From contig QHXQ01000038.1 of assembly GCA_003223935.1 (NCBI GenBank), positions 1 through 64,000 of the forward strand: a DNA stretch of 64,000 bases, read 5' to 3'. The translations under genes were made by a program, and so were the position numbers. The notes under the pieces are model-generated. The model searched no databases. It was not told the DNA's origin and saw nothing but the letters and a program-made list of their open reading frames with translations. Of this stretch, positions 55,309 through 64,000 are shown piece after piece; position 1 is the first letter of the stretch, and each line of letters begins with the position of its first letter. The DNA is from Acidobacteriota bacterium (GTDB lineage Bacteria; Acidobacteriota; Blastocatellia; Pyrinomonadales; Pyrinomonadaceae).

Positions 55309-57575
55309 GCGAGCGCCCCCTTTCCGAGCAGTTTGTCGAGCGTGATCGGCAACTCGCGCACGCGCACGCCCGTCGCGTGATAGACGGCGTTGGCCACGGC
55401 GGCGGCTGCGCCGACGATGCCGATCTCGCCCGCGCCCTTAGCGCCGATGGGACTGGCGTGCTCATCGAAGTTTTCCAACAGCACCACGTCAAGCTGCGGC
55501 ACGTCTGCGTGGACCGGCACGTGATACTCCGCGAGATCGCGGTTCACGAGGCGGCCCGAATTCGTGTCGAGCACAGTCTCTTCCATCAGCGCCATGCCGA
55601 TCCCCATGATGATGCCGCCCTTCATCTGTGACTGCCCCGTCTTCATGTTCATCACGCGCCCGATGTCGAAGACGCCCGTAAAGCGCGTGACACGCACTTC
55701 GCCAAAATCAGGATCGACGCGCACCTCCGCGAACTGCGCGCCGAAAGCGTGCGATGAAAACTTCTTCTCTTTATCGTTGAACTCCGTGTCGTAGCTCCCT
55801 TCGACCTCTTTCATGCCAGCGCGCGCGAGAGTGTCTCGGTACGTTTCGCCCCGCGCGTCGTTGCTCTTGAGCGCGAGCCGCCCATCGCTGGCGACGATCT
55901 GATCGGCGCTCGCGCCGTAGAGCGGCGAGCGTGTGTCTGCGCGCGCCGTCTCGACGAGCTTCGCAAGCGCCGCGCGCGCTGCACCCTGCACGGAACTGCC
56001 GACCGACATCACGGTCGAAGAGCCGCCGGAGACCATCGCCTTCGGCAGATTGGTGTCGCCGATGATGACCTCGACGCGCTCAGGCGGCAATCCCAGTGTC
56101 TCGCATGCGATCTGCGTGAGCACCGTGTAAGTGCCCGTGCCCAGATCGTGCGTGCTGCTCTCGACGATGGCGCTGCCGTCCGACTGAATACGCACGCGCG
56201 CGCTCGACGGAAAATGATTGACCGGATAGACGGCCGTGGCCATGCCCAGTCCCAAGAGATAACGGCCATCGCGCATCGAACGCGGCGCGGGCTTGCGCCG
56301 CGCCCAACCGAAATGCTCTGCGCCCGTCCGGTAACACTCCTTCAGCAGCTTGGTTGACCAAGGGAGTTTGGTGTCCGGGTCTGTGTCTGCGTAATTGACG
56401 AGGCGCAGTTGAATTGGATCAAGGTTAAGTTTGTAAGCGAGTTCGTCGAGCGCCGATTCGAGCGCGAACATGCCGGAGGTTTCGCCGGGCGCACGCATGT
56501 AAGTGGGCGTCCCGACGTTGAGCGCGACGAGCCGCTGCGATGCTTTGAAATTATCGCAGGCGTACAACATGTGCGTCGCCTTGCTGAACGGCTCGACGTA
56601 CTCATCAAACGTGGAAGTGTGCGAGAGTCCTTCGTGGACGATGGCTGTGAGTTTGCCGGCGCGCGTTGCGCCGAGCACGACGTGCTGTTCGGTCTCGGCG
56701 CGATGGCCCATGTTCGAGAACATCTGTTGGCGCGTGGTGACGAGTTTGACGGGTCGGCGCGCAACTCGCGCGGCGGCCGCCGCCAGCGAGACGTGTGACC
56801 AGACCGTGCCTTTGCAGCCGAACGCGCCGCCCGTGAATTTGCAGATGCAGCGCACGTTCTCTTCGGGGACGCCAAAGGTCGTCGCCATCGCGTGGCGCAC
56901 GCCGTAGGTGTATTGCGTCGCATCGTAAATCGTCAGCTTGTCGCCGTCCCACACGGCAATCGTTGCGTGCGGCTCCATCGGGTTGTGATGCTCGGTCGGC
57001 GTGCGATAAATCTCGTCCACGCGCACGTTGGCGGCTGCGAGGCCCGTATCGGTGTTGCCGCGCATCGTGTCGGCCGGCTTGCCCGCGACCTTGCCCTTCG
57101 GCGGATACGCCTTGCCGCGTTCGCGCTCCATGTCGGCGGCCGGCGGCTGCTCGTCGTAAGAGACGCGCACGAGTGCGGCGGCTTGCTGCGTTTGCTCCAA
57201 AGTCTCTGCGACGACGACGGCGATGTATTGCCCGTGATAATAGATGACCGGACTTTGCAAGGGGACGCGCCGGCCGGCGGCATCACCTTCGGCCGGATTC
57301 GTGGCGACCGGCCGAAGCTTCGGCGCGTTCTCGTGCGTGATGATTGCGAGCACACCCGGCACACGTTTGGCTGCGCTCGTGTCAAAGCCCTTGATGCGCC
57401 CGTTGGCGATGGTACTGCCGATGAGCACCGCGTACGCCATTTGGTCGTGCGGAAACTCGGCCGCGAAACGCGCGCCGCCCGTCACCTTCAAACGCCCGTC
57501 AACGCGATTGAGCGGTTGCCCGACCACGCCACTGCCCTGCTTCGACGCTGGCCGCTGATTCTGCTTCGCGCTCAT
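55305..57575 (-). CDS. paoC: Aldehyde oxidoreductase molybdenum-binding subunit (PaoC-like)
   Basis: This 756-residue catalytic subunit belongs to the xanthine-oxidase family. It has GQPLNRVDGRLKVTGGARFA at the N-terminus, the molybdenum-cofactor motifs FTGGAFGCKGTVWSHVSLAA near residue 245 and RAPGETSGMFALE near 355, and the catalytic Glu in IGAKGAGEIGIVGAAAAVAN near the end. It forms a heterotrimer with the 2Fe-2S and FAD subunits. Substrate range by homology is aromatic and other aldehydes. It is translated in coupling with paoB (4-base overlap). Confidence 0.92.
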   Translation of the reverse strand: MSAKQNQRPASKQGSGVVGQPLNRVDGRLKVTGGARFAAEFPHDQMAYAVLIGSTIANGRIKGFDTSAAKRVPGVLAIITHENAPKLRPVATNPAEGDAAGRRVPLQSPVIYYHGQYIAVVVAETLEQTQQAAALVRVSYDEQPPAADMERERGKAYPPKGKVAGKPADTMRGNTDTGLAAANVRVDEIYRTPTEHHNPMEPHATIAVWDGDKLTIYDATQYTYGVRHAMATTFGVPEENVRCICKFTGGAFGCKGTVWSHVSLAAAAARVARRPVKLVTTRQQMFSNMGHRAETEQHVVLGATRAGKLTAIVHEGLSHTSTFDEYVEPFSKATHMLYACDNFKASQRLVALNVGTPTYMRAPGETSGMFALESALDELAYKLNLDPIQLRLVNYADTDPDTKLPWSTKLLKECYRTGAEHFGWARRKPAPRSMRDGRYLLGLGMATAVYPVNHFPSSARVRIQSDGSAIVESSTHDLGTGTYTVLTQIACETLGLPPERVEVIIGDTNLPKAMVSGGSSTVMSVGSSVQGAARAALAKLVETARADTRSPLYGASADQIVASDGRLALKSNDARGETYRDTLARAGMKEVEGSYDTEFNDKEKKFSSHAFGAQFAEVRVDPDFGEVRVTRFTGVFDIGRVMNMKTGQSQMKGGIIMGIGMALMEETVLDTNSGRLVNRDLAEYHVPVHADVPQLDVVLLENFDEHASPIGAKGAGEIGIVGAAAAVANAVYHATGVRVRELPITLDKLLGKGALA

Positions 57576-58570
57576 GCCGCACCTCCTTTCGTCTCATGCG
57601 CCACTTCAGTCAAGAGGCGCACAATCGCCCGCCGTGCCAGTTCAACTTTGAAAGCGTTGTGCTGCTGCGGCTGCGCGCCTTTGAGCGCGGCCTCGGCTGC
57701 TGCTCTGAATGTCTGCGCATCGGCGCGCGCGCCGGTCAGAACTTTTTCGGCGTCGAGCGCGCGCCAAGGTTTATGCGCGACGCCGCCCAGGGCGAGCCGC
57801 GCGGCATTGATGCGACCTTGTTGAACGTCGAGCGCCGCCGCGACAGAGACGAGCGCGAAGGCGTATTGCGCGCGGTCTCTGATCTTCAGATAACGCGAGC
57901 GGCGGGCGAACGGAGAGTTGGGCAAGTCAACGGCGACGATCAACTCGTCGGGTCGCAGGTTGGTCTCAATTTGTGGCGTGTCGCCCGGCAGCCGATGAAA
58001 ATCAACCAGAGGGATTTGGCGCGCGCCTGCGGGGCCTGCGACACGCACGATTGCATCGAGCGCCGCGAGCGCCACGCACATATCCGACGGATGCACGGCG
58101 ATACATTTATCGCTCGCGCCTAAGATCGCGTGGATGCGATTGAAGCCCGGAATCGCGGAACAGCCTGAACCGGGCACGCGCTTGTTGCAGGGGAAAGACG
58201 TGTCCATGAAATAGTAGCAGCGCGTGCGCTGCAAGAGATTGCCGCCGACCGTCGCCATGTTGCGCAACTGCGGCGACGCGCCCGCTAAGATCGCTTCCGA
58301 CAAGACGGGAAACTGCTCGCGGACGAGCCTGTGATTCGCCACCTCGCTATTGCTGGCGAGCGCGCCGATGCGCAAGCCCTGCGGCGTCTGCTCGATGCGC
58401 TTGAGCGCCAACCGATTGATGTCAACCAACTCGTCGGGCGTCTCCACGCCCATCTTCATCAAGTCAACCAGATTCGTGCCGCCGCCTAAAAATTTTGCGT
58501 TCTTACCATTCGCAACCTCGCGCACGGCATCCGCCTCGTCGGTTGCGCGCTTGTACGTGAACGGGTTCAT
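57572..58570 (-). CDS. paoB: Aldehyde oxidoreductase FAD-binding subunit (PaoB-like)
   Basis: This 332-residue CoxM/XdhB-type FAD subunit starts at ATG 58570 (MNPFTYKRATDEADA). The FAD-binding loop is KFLGGGTNLVDLMKMGVETP. A cysteine-rich insert (RTRCYYFMDTSFPCNKRVPG then SGCS) matches the extra 4Fe-4S cluster described for E. coli PaoB, so electron transfer may include a fourth cluster. It carries electrons from the 2Fe-2S subunit. Confidence 0.9.
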   Translation of the reverse strand: MNPFTYKRATDEADAVREVANGKNAKFLGGGTNLVDLMKMGVETPDELVDINRLALKRIEQTPQGLRIGALASNSEVANHRLVREQFPVLSEAILAGASPQLRNMATVGGNLLQRTRCYYFMDTSFPCNKRVPGSGCSAIPGFNRIHAILGASDKCIAVHPSDMCVALAALDAIVRVAGPAGARQIPLVDFHRLPGDTPQIETNLRPDELIVAVDLPNSPFARRSRYLKIRDRAQYAFALVSVAAALDVQQGRINAARLALGGVAHKPWRALDAEKVLTGARADAQTFRAAAEAALKGAQPQQHNAFKVELARRAIVRLLTEVAHETKGGAA

Positions 58571-58638
58571 TGACTCCTCTCGCCTTCCGCTGCAACTTGG
58601 CAGCAATGAGTTCTACATTGATCCGCGCGGCGGTGCGT

Positions 58639-59370
58639 TCAGGCCTTCGACCCGCGCACTTCTTCAATGGCGGCAAGGATGCCGTTGTACGCGCCGCAGC
58701 GACAGATGTTGCCGCTCATGCACTCGCGCACGGTCATGCCTGTGGGACAGCCCTCGCGCAACAGCCCTGCGGCCGACATGATCTGTCCCGGCGTGCAGTA
58801 GCCGCACTGGAAGCCGTCGTGCTTGATGAAGGCCGCTTGCAACGGATGCAACTCGTCGCCGCGCGCCAAGCCCTCGATGGTCGTGATCTCCGCGCCGTCG
58901 TATGAAGCGGCGAGCGCGAGACACGAGTTGATGCGATGGCCGTCGGCCAGCACCGTGCATGCGCCGCACTGCCCACGGTCGCAGCCCTTCTTCGAGCCGG
59001 TCAATCCGATCCGTTCGCGCAACGCATCGAGCAACATCACCTGCGGCTCTAGTTGTAATGGATAATCACGGCCATTGACGCGCAAGGTGACCGGGATCGT
59101 ACTTAGCTTGTTTGACGGTGCGGCGGCTGCGTCGGCGGCTGCGCTTGTATGGGCGGACGCCCGCGCGTGATAACTGAAGAGTAGGTTTGCGGCTGCGAGG
59201 CCGCCGCCTGCGAGCAAGGTCTGTTTTAAGAAACGGCGGCGCGCTGCGCCGTCTTCGGATAAAAGCTGGATCAATTCGTCTGCGCAACTTTCGTGCTCGG
59301 CTGCCGACGATTCGCGTTCAGCCGCATCAGGCGCGTTCCCCTTTGCGCCGCGATCTTTTTTCCGCTTCAT
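58639..59370 (-). CDS. paoA: Aldehyde oxidoreductase 2Fe-2S subunit with Tat signal (PaoA-like)
   Basis: This 243-residue protein has a long N-terminal region and the twin-arginine motif ARRRFLKQTLLAGGGLAAAN near residue 50. The whole complex is thus expected in the periplasm, carried by this subunit. The plant-type 2Fe-2S site is KKGCDRGQCGACTVLADGHR, and the second cluster CGYCTPGQIMSAAGL ... NICRCGAYNGIL. The order A-B-C-D plus mocA matches the E. coli yagTSRQ/pao operon. Two hairpins lie upstream. Confidence 0.92.
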   Translation of the reverse strand: MKRKKDRGAKGNAPDAAERESSAAEHESCADELIQLLSEDGAARRRFLKQTLLAGGGLAAANLLFSYHARASAHTSAAADAAAAPSNKLSTIPVTLRVNGRDYPLQLEPQVMLLDALRERIGLTGSKKGCDRGQCGACTVLADGHRINSCLALAASYDGAEITTIEGLARGDELHPLQAAFIKHDGFQCGYCTPGQIMSAAGLLREGCPTGMTVRECMSGNICRCGAYNGILAAIEEVRGSKA

Positions 59371-59389
59371 GACAACTCCCTCGTGTCTT

Positions 59390-59427
59390 TAAGCCCAACG
59401 AGCGCACAAGGCCGGTCGTTGGGCTTA
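59390..59427. promoter_or_regulatory. 12-bp inverted repeat upstream of paoA
   Basis: TAAGCCCAACGA (59390-59401) and TCGTTGGGCTTA (59416-59427) are perfect inverted repeats around 14 bases. They lie 20 bases before the paoA ATG. Candidate operator, or 5' leader hairpin controlling translation. Confidence 0.5.
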
Positions 59428-59532
59428 GGCCCGTGTCGGTAAAGAACTGAAACCTGCTGTCGGGTTTTGTTCGGTGTTACAGGAATACTGTCCAAAGGCT
59501 GTCGCTATTTTGTGACGAAAATGAGAAGGGGC

Positions 59533-59557
59533 GCGCAGGAGCAAAGCGCTCCTGCGC
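59533..59557. repeat. GC-rich hairpin in the paoA-MFS divergent region
   Basis: GCGCAGGAGC (59533-59542), AAAGC and GCTCCTGCGC (59548-59557) form a perfect 10-bp stem. TGAATTGACTTTTTC follows on the plus strand. It may mark the boundary between the divergent genes or terminate a short leader; no gene ends here. Confidence 0.45.
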
Positions 59558-59792
59558 TGAATTGACTTTTTCTCGCGCCGACACGACTTGACCGCGCGCA
59601 CTATGAGTGCGACGCTTGGCCGCAACTTAAGATCAACCGACCGGCCAATAAATGGACGACGAGAGATGCGCGAGGTACCCGCTCGCCCGCGCCTTAAGCA
59701 ACTCGCGCCGACGACAGCGCGGCGGCGCACACTCGTCGGCTGAGGTTGTCTCTGTGTGCGTGGCTTTGATCTTTTTTGCGTCCGAGCGAACG

Positions 59793-61406
59793 ATGGGTAA
59801 GCAAGCGTCTTCTCCTTGGAGTCCGTTGCGGCTCGCGCTCTTTCGCGCGCTGTGGACGGCGGCTGTGGCGTCGAACGTCGGCACGTGGATGCACAACGTC
59901 GGCGGCGAATGGTTGATGACTACGCTCGCGCCGACGCCGCTCATGGTCGCGTTGATGCAGACGGCGGAGAACGCGCCGACCTTTCTGTTGGCGCTGCCGG
60001 CCGGCGCGCTCGCAGACATCGTTGACCGGCGGCGACTCTTGCTCGTCTCCCAAAGCTGGATGCTGGTTGCAGCCGTCGCGCTCGGTTTTCTCACGCTCTT
60101 CGGCTTGACCACGCCTTGGGTCTTGCTCCTGCTCACTTTCATGCTCGGTCTCGGCGCAGCCTTGAACGCGCCCGCGTGGCAGGCGATTGTGCCGGAGCTT
60201 GTGCCGCGCGCCGAGTTGCCGCACGCCATCTCGCTCAACAGCGTCGCCTTTAACATCGCGCGCGCCGTGGGGCCGGCGCTCGGCGGTTTTCTCGTCGCCG
60301 CCATCGGCACGTGGGCCGTCTTCTTCTTAAACTCGCTCTCGTTCGTCGGCGTGATCTTCGTGCTCTATCGTTGGCAGCGCGAACCCATCGAGAGCATCTC
60401 GCCGACCGAGCGCGTCGTGGGTGCAATGCGCGCGGGCCTGCGCTACATGCGTCACGCGCCGGAGTTGCGTGCCGTGCTCGTGCGCACCATCACGTTTGTC
60501 AGTTGCGCGAGCGCACTGTGGGCCATGCTGCCATTAATCGCGCGGCAAGAGTTGGGACTTGGTGCGCTCGGCTATGGCGTCCTGCTCGGCGGACTTGGCG
60601 CGGGCGCGATCCTCGGCGCAATCGTCTTGCCGCGTGCGCGGCGCAGGCTTTCGACCAACCTGCTCGTCGTCTGCGGCACTGTGCTCTTTGCTGCTGTGAC
60701 TGTGGCGCTCGCTTACGTTCACATCTTCACCTTGTTATGTGTGGCGATGATCTGCGGCGGCGGCGCTTGGATGACGACGATGTCGAGTTTCAATATCGGC
60801 GTGCAGACGGTTGTGCCGGAATGGGTGCGCGCGCGCACGTTGGCCATCTACTTGCTCGCCTTCTTCGGCACGATGGCCGGCGGCAGTGCGCTCTGGGGCG
60901 CAGTCGCCGAGCGCGTCGGCATTCCACTGACCCTGCTCTGCGCGGCTATCGGTTTGGTCGTGGGCCTCTTGGCGACGTTCTTCTATCCACTCTGGGTCAA
61001 CGAAGAGCTTGACCTTAGTCCTTCGTTGCACTGGTCAGAGCCGAATGTGGTGAGCGAGGTACGGATGGAGCAGGGGCCTGTGCTGGTCACGGTCGAATAC
61101 AGGATTGACCCGGCACGCGCAGACGAGTTTGCGCAGGCGATGAAAGCTTTGGAGCGCATCCTGCGACGCGACGGCGCGATGCGTTGGGGCTTGTTCGCCG
61201 ATCCGGCTGAGCCGGGTCGTTACCTTGAAACTTTTTTGGTCGAGTCTTGGGCCGAGCACTTGCGCCAGCATGCGCGCGTGACGAATGAAGATCGGGCGAT
61301 ACAAGGGCGCGTCCGTGCGTTTCATCTGGGCGACGACCCGCCGGTCGTCACGCACCTCATCGCCACAGATGGCTCAAGGCAGCGCAGACGGCTTGCGCGC
61401 CTGTGA
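59793..61406 (+). CDS. MFS transporter with C-terminal antibiotic-monooxygenase-like domain
   Basis: This 537-residue protein starts at ATG 59793 (MGKQASSPWSPLRLALFRAL). About 12 membrane helices belong to the MFS_3 (enterobactin-exporter-like) group: VASNVGTWMHNVGGEWLM, LLALPAGALADIVDRRRLLL and FNIARAVGPALGGFLVAA. Residues 440-537 form a cytoplasmic ABM-type dimeric alpha/beta barrel domain (VTVEYRIDPARADEFAQAMK ... RYLETFLVESWAEHLRQHAR). This fusion is common in bacteria, and its substrate is unknown. It is divergent from paoA. Confidence 0.9.
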   Translation: MGKQASSPWSPLRLALFRALWTAAVASNVGTWMHNVGGEWLMTTLAPTPLMVALMQTAENAPTFLLALPAGALADIVDRRRLLLVSQSWMLVAAVALGFLTLFGLTTPWVLLLLTFMLGLGAALNAPAWQAIVPELVPRAELPHAISLNSVAFNIARAVGPALGGFLVAAIGTWAVFFLNSLSFVGVIFVLYRWQREPIESISPTERVVGAMRAGLRYMRHAPELRAVLVRTITFVSCASALWAMLPLIARQELGLGALGYGVLLGGLGAGAILGAIVLPRARRRLSTNLLVVCGTVLFAAVTVALAYVHIFTLLCVAMICGGGAWMTTMSSFNIGVQTVVPEWVRARTLAIYLLAFFGTMAGGSALWGAVAERVGIPLTLLCAAIGLVVGLLATFFYPLWVNEELDLSPSLHWSEPNVVSEVRMEQGPVLVTVEYRIDPARADEFAQAMKALERILRRDGAMRWGLFADPAEPGRYLETFLVESWAEHLRQHARVTNEDRAIQGRVRAFHLGDDPPVVTHLIATDGSRQRRRLARL

Positions 61407-61493
61407 GAGTTTGGGCGTGCCGGTGAGCAATGATCAGATTAGCTTCCTTAGCTGCTTCGACGTGCGCGTGTCCCCTCTTCCCATCCGTCAGCT

Positions 61494-62087
61494 TCACGCG
61501 AATAATTTTTTCAACAGCAGATGCGTCGGCAGATAAATGAGCAGCGGAAACGCGAGCATCAACAGGGCTACGAAGAGCGGCGCGGGCAGCCATATTTGCG
61601 GCTTGCTGCCAAAGCCGTAAACCCAGTTCGCATTCTCGACCGGATTGCTGAGCCAATAGCTGAGCGGCAGCACTAACCAAGCGAGCACCGTCTGCGCTGG
61701 CAATGCGCGCCCGTCGTAGCCGAGCCGGTGCACCATCCAGAGCAGCAGTGGCGGCAGGACGATATGAAACAACGATAGCCCGCGCACGCCGAGCGGAATC
61801 GTCGCATCGAACATGTACTTGCTCAGTCCGATTAGTTCTTTGCCCGTCAACAGCCGGCCGAAAAAATCAACGTTCCAAGTCAACTCCAGCAACACGACCG
61901 ATAGCGCCATCATGCTCGCCAGCAGCGCGCTCTCAAACCAGAGCGCGGGCACGATGAGCAGTAATGCAATGTCTGAGAACCACAGGAAATTGGTCGGGCC
62001 GTATTGCATCCAATAGACGGGCACGAGCAAGCAGACGTAGAGCGTGCAGACGATCTTGAGCCAGAGCGGGAACGTCATTGAAGACAT
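61494..62087 (-). CDS. Polytopic membrane protein of unknown function (copy 1)
   Basis: This 197-residue protein has about five to six membrane helices. It contains NFLWFSDIALLLIVPALWFE, VVLLELTWNVDFFGRLLTG, LFHIVLPPLLLWMVHRLGYD and a NPVENANWVYGFG motif. The gene upstream at 62153 encodes a protein with a similar layout (LWLCNIGNLLLAIGLLF), so the two may be diverged paralogues. No family named. About 65 bases separate them on the same strand. Confidence 0.65.
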   Translation of the reverse strand: MSSMTFPLWLKIVCTLYVCLLVPVYWMQYGPTNFLWFSDIALLLIVPALWFESALLASMMALSVVLLELTWNVDFFGRLLTGKELIGLSKYMFDATIPLGVRGLSLFHIVLPPLLLWMVHRLGYDGRALPAQTVLAWLVLPLSYWLSNPVENANWVYGFGSKPQIWLPAPLFVALLMLAFPLLIYLPTHLLLKKLFA

Positions 62088-62152
62088 ATCTTTTACCGAC
62101 GCTGTTGCCCCTCAACTGAAAATGCTGCTCGTCGTCAACGGTCTTGAAGCGA

Positions 62153-62758
62153 TCAAACCGGCGCAGCCGCAAACGACTTTCGCGGCGGCCACAGCTTAGC
62201 GCAGAGCTTGACGATGAGCCATAGCGCGCAGGCCACCAAGAACGTTGTGAGCAACCAGAACTGCCCGTAGTCGAAGCGCCCTTCCCAACCCTCATAGACC
62301 TTGTGCGAGATGTTGACGTTCAGTGCCGCCGGGGTGATGAAGTGACAAAGCTGCTGCATGAAGAGATACCAGATGAACGCATGCAGCCAAGTGCGCCGAT
62401 CAACGCGGACTCTGGCAAGCGCCGCGAGGCCCACCGCCAAACCGCCGACGTGCGCTAAGGTTGAAGTGAACATGAACCCCCACTGATACACCGCGAACCA
62501 GAACCACAGTCCGAGTCCGGGAATCAACCAGACGGCGGCCACGCGGATCAAGACCGGCTGATCGAATAAGAGGCCGATGGCGAGCAAGAGATTGCCGATA
62601 TTGCACAGCCATAGAATGTGTCCCGCTTCGCCGCGCCGCAGATAGTAAAAAGCTTGGGCGAGAAAGAAGAGGAGCGGCAGCAGCCCCAACAGACGGAAGC
62701 TGACGCTCAGTGGCACAAAGGGTTGCGGCCTGAGATGCGTGCGCAGGGGCCAGTGCAT
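62153..62758 (-). CDS. Polytopic membrane protein of unknown function (copy 2)
   Basis: This 201-residue protein starts at ATG 62758, which has GGGAG about 9 bases upstream; the longer frame to 62803 starts with TTG. It contains about six membrane helices: VSFRLLGLLPLLFFLAQAFY, HILWLCNIGNLLLAIGLLFD, WLIPGLGLWFWFAVYQWGFM, and HKVYEGWEGRFDYGQFWLL near the end. It shares the LW(F/L)xxI pattern and helix order with the protein encoded at 61494. Function is unknown. Confidence 0.65.
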   Translation of the reverse strand: MHWPLRTHLRPQPFVPLSVSFRLLGLLPLLFFLAQAFYYLRRGEAGHILWLCNIGNLLLAIGLLFDQPVLIRVAAVWLIPGLGLWFWFAVYQWGFMFTSTLAHVGGLAVGLAALARVRVDRRTWLHAFIWYLFMQQLCHFITPAALNVNISHKVYEGWEGRFDYGQFWLLTTFLVACALWLIVKLCAKLWPPRKSFAAAPV

Positions 62759-63151
62759 CGGCAAAGTCTCCCGCCCAATCATACCGTCAACGCGCGGACG
62801 CAAGCCACAGTTTGCTCACGAGGCTACAAACCATCTGTCTGCATCAGAAAGATTATAAGCACGAAATTCATACATTTTCGCTTGCCGATACGCAGCCGTC
62901 TATCTCTCATTCGTTTGGGAAAAGTTATGAAAATGGCAGAAAAACAGATTCTTTAGGCGCTACTTTGCTGCATCTATTTTTTAGGAATAAGGCTTGCTTA
63001 AACTGAAAACTAAAGCAGTCTTCTCTCCGTCTAGGTTGCACTAGGATGAGTGATGAGGAGGTATCAACGCCAGTTGGCGCGCAGATGATAGCAACAATCG
63101 TTAACTCTCCTGATCAAAAACAACACACCGAGTTTAGTTAATAATCTGATT
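62759..63151. other. Intergenic region before the polyphosphate kinase gene
   Basis: About 390 bases hold the divergent upstream regions of the membrane-protein gene (minus) and ppk (plus). Locally AT-rich at 62850-63000 and 63100-63150. I see no RNA gene, repeat or convincing promoter pair. Confidence 0.4.
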
Positions 63152-64000
63152 ATGGTTGCAAGCGAACGTTCAATGATCACAGAGGAGTGCAGCGCGGCGC
63201 GACAGATGGCGCTGCCGCCAGTGTTGTGCGGCGCGAAAGAGTTGCTGTTCAACCGCGAGCTAAGCTTGTTGGAGTTTTTCCGGCGTGTGCTCGAAGAGGC
63301 GCAGGACGACGCGCAGCCTTTGTTGGAGCGACTAAAATTCCTTTCGATCTTCTCGTCGCACGTGGACGAGTTCTTTATGATCCGCGTGTCCGCGCTCAAA
63401 GAGCAGTTGACCGGCGAGGTGACGGAACTGTCGCCCGACGGACGGACGCCGACAGAGCAACTGAGCGCGAGCCGACAGCTTCTGCTCCCGTTGATAGAGG
63501 CACAGATGCACTGCCTTCAGGACGAAGTGTTGCCGCAACTGAAGCCGCACGGCATCGTCGTCGCCGCTTACGATTCGCTCGCCGACAGCGAACGGCGTGC
63601 GCTTGATGCATATTTCATGGCGAGTGTCTTCCCGGTCTTGACGCCGCTCGCGGTCGATCCCAGTCATCCGTTCCCTTACATCTCCAATCTCAGTCTTAAT
63701 CTTGGCCTGATGGTCGAGGCCCGGCCGGAGCATGGCATCACGAAGTCTCTGACCGGCCGGCTTGAGCCGAGATTTGTCCGCATCAAGATTCCGCAGGTGT
63801 TGCCGCGCCTCGTACCGGTCGGCGGCACAAGGAGCACATACGTGCGGTTGGAAGAGTTGATCGCGGCCAACGCGAGCGCGCTGTTCCCGCGTATGCACGC
63901 GGGCGCGTGCTATCCGTTTCGCGTCACGCGCGACGCCGACATGGAACTCAGAGAAGACGAAGCCAACGATCTGTTGCGCTTGATCGAGGAGCAGTTGCGC
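63152..64000 (+). CDS. ppk: Polyphosphate kinase 1, N-terminal part (runs off right edge)
   Basis: Open from ATG 63152 to the window end (283 codons); the gene continues beyond it. The first part matches the PPK1 N-terminal four-helix domain (KELLFNRELSLLEFFRRVLE, LLERLKFLSIFSSHVDEFFM, IRVSALKEQLTGEV). The head domain follows (FPVLTPLAVDPSHPFPYISN then LSLNLGLMV, FVRIKIPQVLPRLV). The catalytic C-terminal histidines are outside the window. The enzyme polymerises ATP gamma-phosphate to polyphosphate. The start at 63173 is a possible alternative. Confidence 0.93.
   Translation, partial: MVASERSMITEECSAARQMALPPVLCGAKELLFNRELSLLEFFRRVLEEAQDDAQPLLERLKFLSIFSSHVDEFFMIRVSALKEQLTGEVTELSPDGRTPTEQLSASRQLLLPLIEAQMHCLQDEVLPQLKPHGIVVAAYDSLADSERRALDAYFMASVFPVLTPLAVDPSHPFPYISNLSLNLGLMVEARPEHGITKSLTGRLEPRFVRIKIPQVLPRLVPVGGTRSTYVRLEELIAANASALFPRMHAGACYPFRVTRDADMELREDEANDLLRLIEEQLR

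Noticed and set aside
56892-57824. Plus-strand 310-codon frame over paoC/paoB
   Set aside because: Antisense shadow of the molybdenum enzyme genes.
59390-59427. Hairpin considered as a molybdenum-cofactor riboswitch
   Set aside because: It is a single simple stem without the multi-branch fold; no way to support it from sequence alone.

Overview
The window looks like chromosomal DNA of a GC-rich Acidobacteriota member, most likely of the Blastocatellia/Pyrinomonadaceae type. That assignment is an inference. It rests on the mix of protein families: a large exported SBBP-repeat/Calx-beta/DUF4214 protein, an exported TPR-CHAT protein next to an ECF-type sigma gene, SARP-TolB-TPR regulators, HYR/delta-60 remnants, and a CPxC...FC N-terminal knuckle on a hydrolase-cyclase fusion. 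No rRNA, tRNA or CRISPR array was recognised.

Left part (1-16.3 kb). This is an accessory, IS-scarred region. It holds the tail of an IS982-type transposase, a SWIM/SNF2 helicase, two type II toxin-antitoxin pairs (HigBA-like and ParE/Phd-like) around a frameshifted IS1595 transposase, and a split unknown gene. A CHASE3-PAS sensor gene follows that is broken by an IS200-like element and also carries a nonsense codon. Next come a PilZ-like protein, an alpha/beta-hydrolase fused to a degenerate class III cyclase domain, an IS21 remnant that has eaten an FAD-oxidoreductase gene, a PlsC-like acyltransferase / acetyl-CoA hydrolase pair, and IS6- and IS630-like scraps.

Signalling block (16.5-31.2 kb). 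On the minus strand an apparent operon encodes an exported TPR-CHAT caspase-like protein, an ECF-like sigma factor (stop and start codons directly adjacent) and a single-pass anti-sigma-like protein. Downstream on the same strand lies a 1218-residue secreted SBBP-repeat protein. Divergently, two paralogous SARP-TolB-TPR regulators flank a small methyltransferase and end at a clear intrinsic terminator.

Middle (31.4-45.8 kb). A plus-strand cluster pairs a selenium-binding-protein (SBP56/methanethiol-oxidase-type) beta-propeller with a small protein and three DsrE-family proteins. A TetR-controlled minus-strand operon (SDR, small protein, quinone reductase, DoxX) has two matching operator palindromes. 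Then come gamma-glutamyltransferase and central sugar genes (pgm, kdgK, eda, galE). A deletion scar of galT and a galK-like gene lies upstream of galE.

Right part (45.8-64 kb). An exopolysaccharide-type cluster contains an SGNH hydrolase, a GT-C membrane protein, a Wzx-like flippase, a polysaccharide pyruvyl transferase, a GT4 glycosyltransferase and a 2OG-Fe oxygenase-like protein. Next is a periplasmic molybdenum aldehyde-oxidoreductase operon (paoABCD-like plus mocA) with hairpins in its upstream region. An MFS-monooxygenase-domain fusion, two related membrane proteins and the 5' part of polyphosphate kinase complete the window.

The most interesting candidate system is the CHAT / sigma / anti-sigma operon. 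It has the parts for a signal-triggered proteolytic switch of transcription: an envelope protease, a membrane anti-sigma and a sigma factor. No zinc-binding anti-sigma motif is visible.
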